From positions 582,374 through 600,229 of the forward strand of contig LSYV01000039.1 of the NCBI GenBank assembly GCA_001584585.1: a DNA stretch of 17,856 nt, read 5' to 3'. The DNA comes from Gonium pectorale (Eukaryota; Chlorophyta; Chlorophyceae; Chlamydomonadales; Volvocaceae). Positions 8,569 through 17,856 of the stretch are shown here, piece after piece. The notes under the pieces were generated by a model that saw only the letters and a list, made by a program, of their open reading frames with translations, had not been told where the DNA came from and ran no database searches. A program made the translations under genes and the position numbers. Positions within the stretch are counted from its first letter, which is position 1. Each line of letters starts with the position of its first letter.

Positions 8569-11500
8569 ATGGACTGGGGAGCGCCTCGGTCAGCCCTCGT
8601 CGCGGCAACCCTCGCCCTCGTGACTGCCTTCTTGCTGCCGACGTTTTCAGCTGCGGAGCCTCAGAGCAGCAATGCCAGCGACTTGGAGCCGTTCGTCGGC
8701 TATGCCGCCCTCCTGGGTGACACGGTGCGCAGGTGCGCCGGGGCTATGGACTTCCGGCCTGCGTCTTGTAGCCCTGCGAACCTCAGCCACGGCATGAACG
8801 GGACTCGTCTTTCCTGTCCCCCTTTATCCCCCCTGCACCCCCCTCCGCTTCCTTCCACCACCCTACCACGCAGCCGCTGCGCCTCAGACGACGCTGCCGC
8901 CTACACAACCAGTGCCGTGGACGTACGGGCGGACGGGGCGATGCTGTGGATGCCCTGGGCTGACGAGCTGGGCCTGGGCGTTGAGGTGCGGGGCCCGGGG
9001 CAGCAGTGAAGCCCGGGCAGCGGGGGCGGGCCCTGGCAATACCGTAGCCACGACAAGGGGGCGACGCTCTGGGTGGGGGCGAGGAGGAGAGGCTGGGATA
9101 CATAGATACAGATTACAGGCTCCCCAGAGAGGCTGCAGGCCACACGAGCCGATCGGCTCCCGACCCGCCATGGGGGAACATGGAGCTGGGCGTCGATGTG
9201 CGATGTCTCGCGGAGAGTGCAATCATGGTTCCACGACGCTGCATTTTCCCTAGGCGCGAGCAGCAGGCGACGAGGTGAGACCAGCGGGACCGAAGGGTCA
9301 ATGTCGGCGCTGGAGGAACCGGGGCGGGTCCGTGGGCAGCAGCGGGGCTGGGGGTTCAGCGTCGGCGCCTGGGCAGCAGGGACAGGCTCAGCGGCATCAG
9401 TGGCACCGGGGTAACCCGGGCGTAGACAGGGCCAGCAGAGGGGGCCGGGCTGACGGGCTCAGGGCGCGGGAATGCGCGGGCCGTAGCTGGGCCGGAGTGC
9501 AGGGGCAGGGGACGATGAAGCGGGCAGGGCAAGGGCAGGGGCTGGGGGCGTTTAGGAGAGAGCCGGCTCGGGGCGCCATCATCGGCAAAGTGGCTGCTGG
9601 GAGAGCTCGTCATCGCCTGTGGGCGCTGTGGTGCGACGCTGTGCGACGGACTGCCTCGAGGAGCAGCTGCCGCCCCCCCCCCCCGCCCCCGCGGGGAGCT
9701 CCACAGCTCCCTGGCGTTGGCGCCTGGCTGCGACTGCCGTGGGCGCTGCACTGACGGCCCGCGGGCCGGTGGTGTGGGCATGCGGTGTCAGTGGGCAGGC
9801 AGGGCAGGGCATGCGGTGTCCCGCCCGGGCAGCACCCCCCTCGCACCTGCCACCCCGCCTGCAACACGCAGCTCCCCTCCCCCGCTGCCTAGCGCGCACT
9901 GCGCTCCCCACACCCTGGGGGCCACAGCGCGGCGTCGGTCCGCTCTCCCGGCGCCGCTGGGTCGCACCGCTCGCCGGCACACTAGTACCGCTGCTCGCTG
10001 CTCACACGCCCCTTCCACTTCTACCACCCCCTCTCGCATCCGTCAGGCACTTGCACACCCGCGCTCCCAACACGGCCCTCCCCACCCGCCCGCCCATCCG
10101 CCCGCCCACAGCCCGCCAAGGCGCTGCTACTCAACCACAGCGGAGGCGGAGGTGCGCCCCGGGGCGCGTAGTTCGGGTTGGGTGAGAGGGTGATATTGAG
10201 GTCCGAAAGCCGCCGCACAGGAGAGCGCTCGTGAGCATGCCTCGAATGCGATGGGTGGCGTCATAGTTTCCATGCCGCTATGAACGCGAAGGAGGTGTGG
10301 AGTTATGCGTCGACTTTCTGCTGGACTGCCCGGGGCCAGGCGCCTGTCGGAGAGGGGCGCGGAGGGAGCCGCTGGTGCAAGTGGCTTGGTGACATGGTCT
10401 TAGTACGGATGTTTGCCGCCAGTATGGGAGACTCACCGGGAGCGGGTGGCCACGGGCCCGCCTGACTCGCACGTTGCGGCCCACACACAGACATGCACTG
10501 TGTTCGGCTCCCCGACAATCCCAGCCCCTGCGCAAGTCTGGCCCATCCCCCGTTCCCCGCTTTCCTACCTCCCCCTAAGCTCCACAAACCCCCACCGCCC
10601 GTCTTTCGCAGTCTATGCGGTGGGTGGGGAGTACCAGGTGGCTCGACTCATGACCGACTACGCAGACAAGGCACAGGTGGGCGTCGGGGCGTTGCGGCGC
10701 ATTGCAGCCTGCTGTTCTGCACCCTTCACCACCTCCCCCGTCGGGCCGGGTCTTGGGCTCCGGACGCGAGACGACAATTGAAGCCAGTGTGTTTCTTCCA
10801 ACCGTTTGCTTCTTAAACCCCCGCCCGGCCCTCTCCACCGGGCCCCTTCACCACGACACCATCCGCAGGTGCCCCTCAGCATCGACATGTTTTACCCCGA
10901 GTGGTGGGATGAACAGGCTCAGCTGTTGGCAGACCACAATAACACGGTGCTGAGAAACCTGTCCTCCTATGCGGGTGGGGCAGGGTCCGGGGGTCGTGGA
11001 CGGGGCATGGCGGGACCGGGCTGAGGGGCGGGGTCGTTCCCGGGTCAGTTGCCGGTGTGGGCATGTGCGGGCTCAGCCTGAAAGCGGGAGACTCGTTTTC
11101 ATGACACCGGCGGTGGTGGGCGCGCCTGGCTTGAGGCGCGGGGGTCGTGCTGTCGCACATCTCGAGCGGAGAGAGAGCCCTGCGACCAGGGCAGTCTGGA
11201 CAGAAGTGGAGTGCGTTTGTACGTGCGAGGAGGCCAGCGCATGGCCCTGCGTCGCTCCCTGTTGGCCCCCCTGCTGGGTGCTGGCCATCCCTGTACGCCA
11301 GGCTGGGGTCGCGGGATGGCACCCATGGGTGGCCTAAGGGGGCTGCCCCCGCAACAGGACGTTTCACTGTCGCAGGCGGGTCGGGGACCGGGCATGTGGC
11401 TCGCCGGTCGCCGGCGGCCCTGGAGACCTCACGGATGCATCCATCACTCCAGGAGAGACGTCAGTCTCATTCCCGCTGCGCAAGCGCTGCACCCGTGGAT

Positions 11501-14500
11501 GGCGCCACCCCGCAGGCTGGGCGCTGATGCCCTCTGTGCTGAGCCACATGGACGACGGCGGCCTGCTGCAGCCACTGGACAAGCTGCTGGCGTTCAGCCC
11601 GGAGCTCAGCGCGGTGTGGCAGGACATACCGCAGGTGGGTGGGGCTGCCTCGTGCAGGCGCGGGATGCGGGGCGGGGGGGGGGGTAATACGGAACGGGAA
11701 ACGGGTCGCGTCGTGGACACCGAACCGGGGCGGGGGCCGAGGGAGCAAGCAGTCCAAGGGCGTGGCGTTGTTGAGGGGGCCGAGGGAGCCTGCGCGGCGG
11801 TTTCACGGGGCACCTTAGTCTGCTTAGAGGCGTGGGGCGGGTGATTGTTTGTTGAGAACTGCAGAAGCGTGCGGGTGTCGGCGCCGTCGGTGCGTACTGC
11901 ATGCGCGCGCGCGAGGGAGAGGAAAGGCGGACACGGCACGCGCAGGCGCTACGCAAAATTGGGGAAGAAGAGGGAATGGGAGGGCAGGAGCGAGCGCACT
12001 TTGCAGCAGGGAGGCCCTGCTGCACCTGCCCAGACCGTCCCACCCGAGCTGCCTTTCCCGGCCGGCTGCCTGCCCCTGCCCATCCGCCGGTCCGCGCATC
12101 TCCCCTTCGCCTGCACACCCCGCCCCCACACAGGTGTTCCGCGAGGCTGCTGCGGTCTACAACGGCAATATAGTGGGCATCCCCTACACGGCCGAGGTGC
12201 CCCTGCTCTTCTGGAGAAGGTCAGATCTGCGGCTCGGGGGGCGTGCTTCACGGCGCCGTTTGGTGGACGGGGTATTGAGCGGGAAGCTGCCCGCATCAAG
12301 CAGCCAGCGTCGGTATTGCCCCTGCTGCGGTCAGCCGCTCGGCCGTCTCCAAACCTCGTCCCTTCCAGCCACGCACCGCTTCCGCCGCCGCACTGGCGGC
12401 TTGCAGGGGTATCCTCTACCCCCTCGCTGCGTGCGCTGCTTGTATCCCTTGACCCGATCCCTCTCACCTCACTTGCGCCCCTTGCTGGTTCAGTACTGGC
12501 CAGGGTGTTTCATCGTCCGTTTACGCGAGCGCTCTGTCGGATTTGACGGTCACCCGCCACCACACATTGGATGAGTGACAAGCGTCCCCGGCCCCGCGCC
12601 ACCCAGGGACCTGCTTGGGTCGCGAGGCCTGTCCCCTCCCTCGACGTGGAACGAGACGCTGACTATGGCACGGATGCTGAACGGGACAAAGGTGTGCCTT
12701 GATGGCGGTCGGGCCGGGAGAGGGTCTGTGCCGTGATTGGGCGGCCTCTCTCGGCACCCGCAGTGTGGAGAAGCTTTGCTCGGCGTGCACTGTTGTGTAA
12801 GCTTGGTGCAAGGCACAGTGAATGAGGCTGTCGGGCAAGATGGCATGCCGGCGGGTCCTTCGTTCTGGGTTCCGTTAAGACACGAGCCTCGCCGCCTGAC
12901 CTTTCTGTTTGCAGGTGCCCTGCGCCGTCAATTCCAGTGCGACCTGTGAGCTCCAAGGTGAGCATCTCCGTCCATCCAAACGGCGTGTGGCGTGCGGCAT
13001 GACCACACCGTAGCTAGGCTGTTAGGGCGGCTTGGGACGACACTGCATTGCGCTGCACGTCGCAGCCAATTGCGTTGCCCTACGACATTCCACAAGCCTC
13101 CAATTCATTGAAAGCGTGCGGGTAGCGGTCTGCGGGTCCCCTCTTCAGATGCCCTTGCCTCCCTCCCATGACGGGAGCATGCTGCCGGATGCCAGTGCGA
13201 AGCTGTGCCCCAAACCCCTTCCTGTAACACGCCGGAGACCGCTGACGCACGTGTTGAAACCGCCGCCCCGCCCTCCCGTCCCCGTCCCTCCCTCCCATCC
13301 CGTATGGCTTACTTGTCCCACCGCCCTGCAGTGCAACACCGGCGCCCCGGCGCATCCAAACGCTGCGTGCTCCCGTTGCCCGCGCGGGAACGCACCCACC
13401 CATGTCCGCTCTGATAAGTGCGAACACATCCAAACATTACAACCGTTTACCTCCCATGAAGGCTTCTGCTTGGGCACGCCCGCCGGCTGCTTCTACGACG
13501 GCCTCGCGCTCACCGCCATCTGGGCGTCCATGGTGGGGTCGTACGGCACCCGGGGCGGTCTGTTCTTCAACCCCGCCAGGGTGGACGACGTGAGTGGGGG
13601 AGGCGGGGCTGGGGGGAGGGCGCAGGGCGATCGGGGGCGGGGCGACGATGGGTGCTTACCATGCGCTCGTGCCGGCCGGCGCTTCCGTCTCGTAGCACGA
13701 ATGCGCCACGGGTCACTGCCTGTCGCTGCAAGCCCGCTGCCGGAGTGAGTGGCTCCGGCCCCCGTGGTCTCCCCCACCGGCTGACTTGGCCGCCGGACGG
13801 GAGAATGCTGCTGGATGCCGGTGGTTTGGGCGTCAGACCTATGAATGGAAACCGCCCCATCGACTCGCGTACGCCGCGCACAGGCGCTGCTGACGGGCGG
13901 AGCCATGGCTGAGGCCATGCGCCTGTACAGGGAGCTGATGCGGCTGAACCCCAATCATCCCGTCCCCTGCGCCCGTTTCGAGGAGCAAACCTACATCGAG
14001 AAGGTACGGGGTGCGAGGGCGTGTGTGGGTATCAGGGCCAGTGTTAGGCGCCGCGCGGTGCGCGAGATAGCAGGCACCTGCGACGGTCTGGGCGCTTGGT
14101 GAAATGTGTTTCTCGCTGCGGACAGGCGGCGTTCTCTGCCCGATGATATGGTAATTGGCGTCGTACGTAGGATAGTGGGAGCGGTTCTTCTCAGGACCGT
14201 CCTGCCCCGCCTCTCCCCGTCCCGCAGTGCGTCTTCGGCTTCAGCCTGACGTCGCTGTTCAAGACGGTGAGCTACTCCTACGACCCACGAACGCAAGGCT
14301 GGTTCGGCGTGTCCATGCTGCCGGGATCCGAGGTGGTGCAGGACAGGAGCACAGGTGGGGGCCGGGGGCGGTCGGGGGCGCGACCCCCTGGACCGACCGG
14401 GGCTTTGGAAAGCTGCGAAGCTGTGGACGCGGCAGTGCGGGGCGTTTGTGCGCTGCCAGCCCAGGCCACGCCTTGTCACCTGCCGCTCCGACTCCTTGCA

Positions 14501-17500
14501 TCCCCCCGCCTGACCGCCCGTCCGTTCGTACGCCGCAACTCAGGCCGCCCACGCGCCGCCCCGTCCCCCCCAATTACCCCCAATTCCCCGCACGGCAGGC
14601 AAGCTGGAGATGTGCACGGCGATCACCTGTCCGTACGCGGTGCCCACGCCCAGCGCGCTCGAGCCCAACCGCACGAGGCTCGTCAGCCGGGTGCCGTACC
14701 TGGGTCGCGGCGCCTTCTCGCTGGCGATCAACCGGAAGGCGCCCCCCAACGCGGCGCTGGCGATGTTGCGATCCTTCGCTTACGCGCTGACCTACCGGGT
14801 GAGGGCCCTGGGGCGAGTGCCGAGGGTTGGAGGCGCGGGGTGCGGGCTTGGGGGAGAGGGCGGGCTGATGGGGAGACCCGTCTGGCAGGCGGCGGGGCCC
14901 ATGGGGCTGCCCATGTGCCGGGGTGAGCAGCGGCAGGCCGGCAGGCAGGCCGGGGGTGGGGGGCGCGCGGGCGCCCTCCGGGCCCATCGCGAAGTGCTGC
15001 CCGCACGGATGCACGCACCTGCCCCGCAAATCGCCTCGCCTCTTGCGGCCGGGACCCCCGGTCCGCACCCCGCCCCGCCCGGCCTTGTTCGCCCTCTGCC
15101 GCTGCCGCTCACTTCCCTGCCGTGCCTTTCGCCAATCCCCCAACCCCCGCCAGGACGGCTGGCCGTCTGTGCTGGACCCCACCACCCGCAACGCGCCCGT
15201 GCGCACGACGCACCTGTCGCCTGCGGCCCTGGGCCGCTGGGCTGCCGTCGGCTACCACGCCTCCGACACGGCCGAGTTCCTGGCCGTGATGTCGAGCAGC
15301 ATGCAGCACCCTTGCCTGGCGGTCGGCCTGCGCATCAGGGGCGGGACTGGGCTGGACGCCGCCTTTGCGGACGTGGCGGGGCGGCTGATCTATAACAGCG
15401 CCGACAGCAGGCCGGAGGAGATGCTGCGGGTGGGGTCGTGCCGGGTCGAATGGGGCCGTGGGATTACGGTTTTCTGGAGGGCAGGGCTTGGGGCCAGGCA
15501 CTCGGGTCTCTGTGCCTCGGAGGGCTAGCAGAGCTACGTCAGTCCGGGTGGCCGTGACCTTCGCTGCTCCGGCCTCTCCCACTGCAGCTCTCCCACCACA
15601 TGCCACGCCCTTCTGCCCTCGCCCCTCTGCAATCTCGCGCCCACGCCCCCAGATCATGTCCCGAAGCTACCAACACCTGCTCACGGAGCACTACGGCGGG
15701 GACCTGGACCGCCTTCGACAAGCCTACTGGGCTGACATTGGGTACCGCCCTGAAGTCGGCTTGGAGGCTACATGGGGCACGCCGGCAGCCGGCAGCGGGC
15801 GGGCGCTGACCAAGAATATCAGCCTGGCGGTGGCGCTGTCGGCAGCCGGCGTGGGCTTGCTCTTTGCGGGCGTGGTGGCGGCGATGGCGGTGCGGCGGCG
15901 GCGCGTGGCGGCGGGGCTGTGGCCCGTGGAGGCGCCCTTCTACTCGCCGGACACAAGCCTCTGCATTACGGATATACAGGTGCGGTGCCTGTGTGTGTGC
16001 CGTACGCGTCGTTCACGTCATGTGCTGCTGTGTTGTTGCGGACAGCGGCAGCGACGACTGCACCGTGCGCATCTGGGACGCCCGCACCGGGGAGCCGCGC
16101 GCCAGCCTAGAGCGGGCCGCACCGACAGCGTCCACAGCGTCACCTTCAACCCCGCGGCCGCCAAGGCGTAGCAACGGTACCGTGTCATGCACTCCGTGAT
16201 CGTCATCCCGCGCCTGGCTCTCGGGCTGCGCGTGCCGCTGCTGTCGCCCCTGCCCTAAGCCTTCCATGTGCCATGTCTACGCCTCCCCCCAGTCCTCGAC
16301 GGCTCTGTGGGAGGTGCTTGAGGCGGGCCTGATGGACGCCGCCCTATCGCTGCACAACAACTGCATTAGGGGGCTGCTGCCGCAGCACGGAGGATATGAG
16401 TGAGTGCAGCGGGGGTGGCGAGAGGCCGAGCGGGCGCGTGGGCGGGCTGCCAGCAGACCCGGAACCGCGCGGCCGAACGCGCGCCGCGCCGGCTCCTGGG
16501 ACTCTTCCCACTGCAAATGTTCAAGCCCGCCCCCCAACGCACCCGCTGCCACTCGCTGCCACCCGCTGCCACCCGCTGCCACTCTGCGTCAGGTGCCACA
16601 CTGAGGGCGACAGCTTCGTGCTGGCCTTTCCCTCGGCGGCCTCGGCGGTCACGTTTGCGCTGGAGATGCAGGTGGGCACAGCGGGAAACGGGCGAGGGGC
16701 CCGGTCCGAGCATCTCGGGGCGGGGCCGGGGCGCCGGATGACAAGGGACGCGGTACCGCTACGACGACTCGGCTGCACCTGGAGCCGCCGCCTGTGCTCT
16801 GTCCACTGTACCTGCTTACCACGTGCCCCTGCCTTGCGTTGGCCGTGGCCCGCGGTGCTGGTGGCCCGCGGTGCTGGTGGCCCGCGGTGCTGGGGCACCA
16901 GCTGGGTCCCACGTTATGCTGTCCCGCTCCATGAGGGCTACCCTGCCTTTGCTGGGAGGTTCTCCGCCGCGCCCCCGTGGCGCCTAATGCCGCACACCGC
17001 CTCTCCTCGGATCCCAGGTGGAGCTCATGCACCTGCCGTGGCCGGAGGCGCTGCTGCAGCACGAGGCGTGCGCCGTGCTGTACCACACGGCGGCGGCGCT
17101 GGCGCCCGCCGCCACGCTGACGGGCATCGTGCCGTCCACCATCAGCGCCGCCGCCGCCAGCGGCGGCGGCGCCGGCGGCGCCGGCGGCGACTTCAGCGGC
17201 CCTGCCAGCTCGTCCTTCTCCCTGACGCGCGGCGCGGGCGTGCCGGGGCCGCTTGGCCACACTGCGCTGCAGCCGCCGTCGCCACTGCCGCTGGCGCTGC
17301 TGCCGTCGTTGCCGCCTCCCGCGTCATCGCCCCGCTACCACCATTCCGCCTCCCTGGCGGACCTGCTGCTACAGGGGTCGCCCTCGGTCGTCGGCGGCGT
17401 CTCTGTGCCGGCCAGCGATCGCCTGAGCGGGACCTCCTACGCGCACGCACCCCCGTTCTTGGGGCCCGAGCTCGCCGGTCCGGCGGCCATCCGCCCCACG

Positions 17501-17856
17501 CCCGTGGCGCGCTCGCCCTTCCTGCCCGGGCGGAGGCTTGGCCAGGCGTCGCCGCCGCTGCAGCTGCAACGGCACCAGGGTACGGCGGCGCCTTCGGCGC
17601 CTCTGCCGCAGGAGTCGACGCCGCCGGCGCCGGCGCAGCAGCCGCCACCGCCGTCTCTGCTTCGCCAGTTGGGCAGCACGCGCTGGAGCGGCGCCTTCGC
17701 CGCCGCCGCCGGCAGGGCCGTGCACGCGGCCGCCGCCGTCGCGGCCGCGGCAGCGCACACGACGCCGCTGCCGGGGATGCTGCAGCTGCAAACCGGAAGC
17801 TCGGCGGCGGCGGCCGTCAACGCCGCCGTCGTAGGCGCCGCATTTGACTCGACGCA
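8569..17856 (+). CDS. Receptor-type class III nucleotide cyclase with solute-binding-protein ectodomain (3' end outside window)
   Basis: Modelled exons: 8569-8732, 8874-8985, 10112-10151, 10612-10676, 10869-10974, 11516-11634, 12134-12219, 12607-12691, 12915-12957, 13462-13589, 13884-14003, 14228-14354, 14599-14798, 15154-15429, 15653-15979, 16293-16399, 16593-16671, 17018-17856+. All introns are GT-AG and phase agrees at all 17 junctions, giving 1007 residues so far. Order: signal peptide 1-29; ectodomain to about 610, with N-glycosylation sites and a solute-binding-protein core; transmembrane helix about 613-637 (SLAVALSAAGVGLLFAGVVA) followed by RRRR; cyclase start at about 657. LCITDIQ-SSTALWE carries the first metal Asp (D664) and HTEGDSFVLAF the second (D708). 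The predicted reaction is ATP or GTP to a cyclic nucleotide plus pyrophosphate, with the catalytic part cytosolic. Substrate base is undecided. The start is the first ATG giving a signal peptide. Exons 1-3 are the least certain part of the model. Confidence 0.85.
8986..10111 (+). other. Long intron 2 of the cyclase gene
   Basis: This 1126-bp gap between exon 2 (ending ADELGLGVE) and the 40-nt exon 3 is the longest intron in the model. It is G-rich in its first half and strongly pyrimidine-rich toward 10110. It contains a C-run at 9667-9677 and a short direct repeat GGGCATGCGGTGTC near 9777 and 9808. I saw no extra exon with family similarity, but a small one could be missed. Confidence 0.4.
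10112..10151 (+). other. Candidate 40-nt microexon 3
   Basis: Flanked by a pyrimidine-rich ...CCGCCCACAG acceptor and a G|GTGCGC donor, this segment encodes PAKALLLNHSGGG plus one base. It converts the phase-0 end of exon 2 into the phase-1 start of exon 4, which no direct splice between those two exons achieves. An acceptor 9 nt further right (CCAAG) would also keep the phase. Confidence 0.5.
10612..14798 (+). other. Family-1 solute-binding-protein-like ectodomain (exons 4-13 of the cyclase)
   Basis: Residues of about 106-465 follow the order of bacterial extracellular solute-binding proteins of the MalE type. GGEYQVARLMTDYADKAQ resembles the first helix. GGLLQPLDKLLAF is the 'lacking residence, then Leu-x-Pro-Leu' element. 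Next comes the hallmark GIPYTAEVPLLFWRRDLL, then GLSPPSTWNETLTMARMLNG (residues 238-257). Later segments include GAMAEAMRLYRELMRLNP and a YDPRTQGWFGVSMLPG block. In bacteria such proteins deliver sugars or other small solutes to ABC transporters; here the fold is joined to a membrane cyclase, so ligand sensing is inferred. Cys pairs (VPC...ATCEL...GFC...AGC) and N-x-S/T sites fit an exported domain. The ligand cannot be told from sequence. Confidence 0.7.
16046..16199 (+). pseudogene. Frameshifted WD40-repeat fragment inside cyclase intron 15
   Basis: After a splice-acceptor-like TTGTTGCGGACAG, one frame reads GSDDCTVRIWDARTGEPRAS, the signature end of a WD40 blade. Around 16110 the similarity jumps to another frame, reading RTDSVHSVTFNPAAAKA before a stop at 16171. 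It then resumes in the first frame as SNGTVS, like the start of a next blade. WD40 blades form beta-propeller scaffolds and have no known place inside a class III cyclase. If spliced into the cyclase mRNA from 16046, the reading frame ends at 16171 and destroys the enzyme. The preserved acceptor at its left edge suggests a DNA-level copy of an intron-containing gene rather than a retrocopy. The parent gene is not in the window. Confidence 0.6.
16541..16580 (+). repeat. Four 10-bp repeats before the exon 17 acceptor
   Basis: Four decamers of the form ACCCGCTGCC lie end to end, the second with one change, 12 bp before the AG of exon 17. They form the pyrimidine-rich region of that acceptor. Confidence 0.8.
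16845..16892 (+). repeat. Three perfect 16-bp tandem repeats in intron 17
   Basis: GTGGCCCGCGGTGCTG occurs three times without a mismatch at 16845, 16861 and 16877. It lies inside the intron between exons 17 and 18, so it does not affect the protein. Confidence 0.9.
17018..17856 (+). other. Exon 18: Ala/Pro/Gly-rich insertion within the cyclase domain
   Basis: The first residues, VELMHLPWPEALLQHEACAV, continue the catalytic fold as in volvocine cyclases. After residue about 765 the sequence becomes low-complexity: runs of Ala and Gly from GCC/GGC repeats (17143-17193), then Pro/Ser-rich and poly-Ala segments to the window edge. The frame stays open for 279 codons with no stop. The second half of the catalytic domain, with its catalytic Arg and Asn, must lie beyond 17856. 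Long disordered insertions at this place would be a spacer rather than a catalytic element; the boundaries are estimates. Confidence 0.7.

Noticed and set aside
8733..8873. Reading exon 1 straight through to the stop near 9009 without an intron
   Set aside because: The segment ends in a long pyrimidine tract plus CAG typical of a 3' splice site, and an AG|GTGCGC donor with matching phase exists at 8733. The read-through also hits a stop soon after exon 2. It is not formally excluded.
14610..15395. 261-codon plus-strand open frame
   Set aside because: Its first part coincides with cyclase exon 13, but it then reads through the intron and enters exon 14 in the wrong frame. It is not a separate gene.
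16396..17847. Longest open frame in the window (483 codons, plus strand)
   Set aside because: It runs through an intron and then out of frame with the cyclase exons. Its Ala/Arg-rich content is a by-product of GC-rich repeats; the frame starting at 17018 continues the cyclase in phase.

Overview
The window looks like nuclear DNA of a volvocine green alga (Chlamydomonadales). It is GC-rich, its genes are cut into many short exons with GTGAG/GTGGG/GTACG donors and pyrimidine-tract-CAG acceptors, and it carries a Ser-Pro-repeat wall/matrix glycoprotein, a multi-exon class III nucleotide cyclase and decayed retroelement pieces. No bacterial-style operon, rRNA, tRNA or CRISPR was seen. All gene models come from reading splice sites and codon phase by eye; no search or transcript data were available.

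Layout. 1-1947: no convincing gene; contains a short sequence that recurs near 6.6 kb. 1948-3756, minus strand: a complete five-exon gene for a 298-residue secreted protein, with a signal peptide, a Cys-containing globular part and a (Ser-Pro)n tail built from a 60-bp tandem repeat. 3757-5268: upstream flank, a small tandem duplication and a polypurine tract. 5269-5402, plus strand: a broken PHD finger. About 5735-6660, minus strand: a broken gag-like retroelement reading frame. 6660-8568: no gene seen, two perfect hairpins, then an AT-richer stretch that probably holds the promoter of the next gene.

8569 to the right edge, plus strand: one large gene, incomplete at the window end. I model 18 exons, and the codon phase agrees at all 17 junctions. 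The product has a signal peptide, a large N-glycosylation-rich ectodomain resembling bacterial family-1 solute-binding proteins (MalE type), one transmembrane helix, a basic stop-transfer cluster, and the start of a class III adenylyl/guanylyl cyclase domain interrupted by at least 240 residues of Ala/Pro/Gly-rich sequence. The design implies a receptor that would sense an extracellular solute and make a cyclic nucleotide inside the cell. The intron that splits the first catalytic motif contains a frameshifted WD40-repeat fragment.

The two intact genes (extracellular-matrix glycoprotein and receptor cyclase) lie head to head, about 4.8 kb apart and separated by retroelement debris. Nothing in the sequence shows that they work together.
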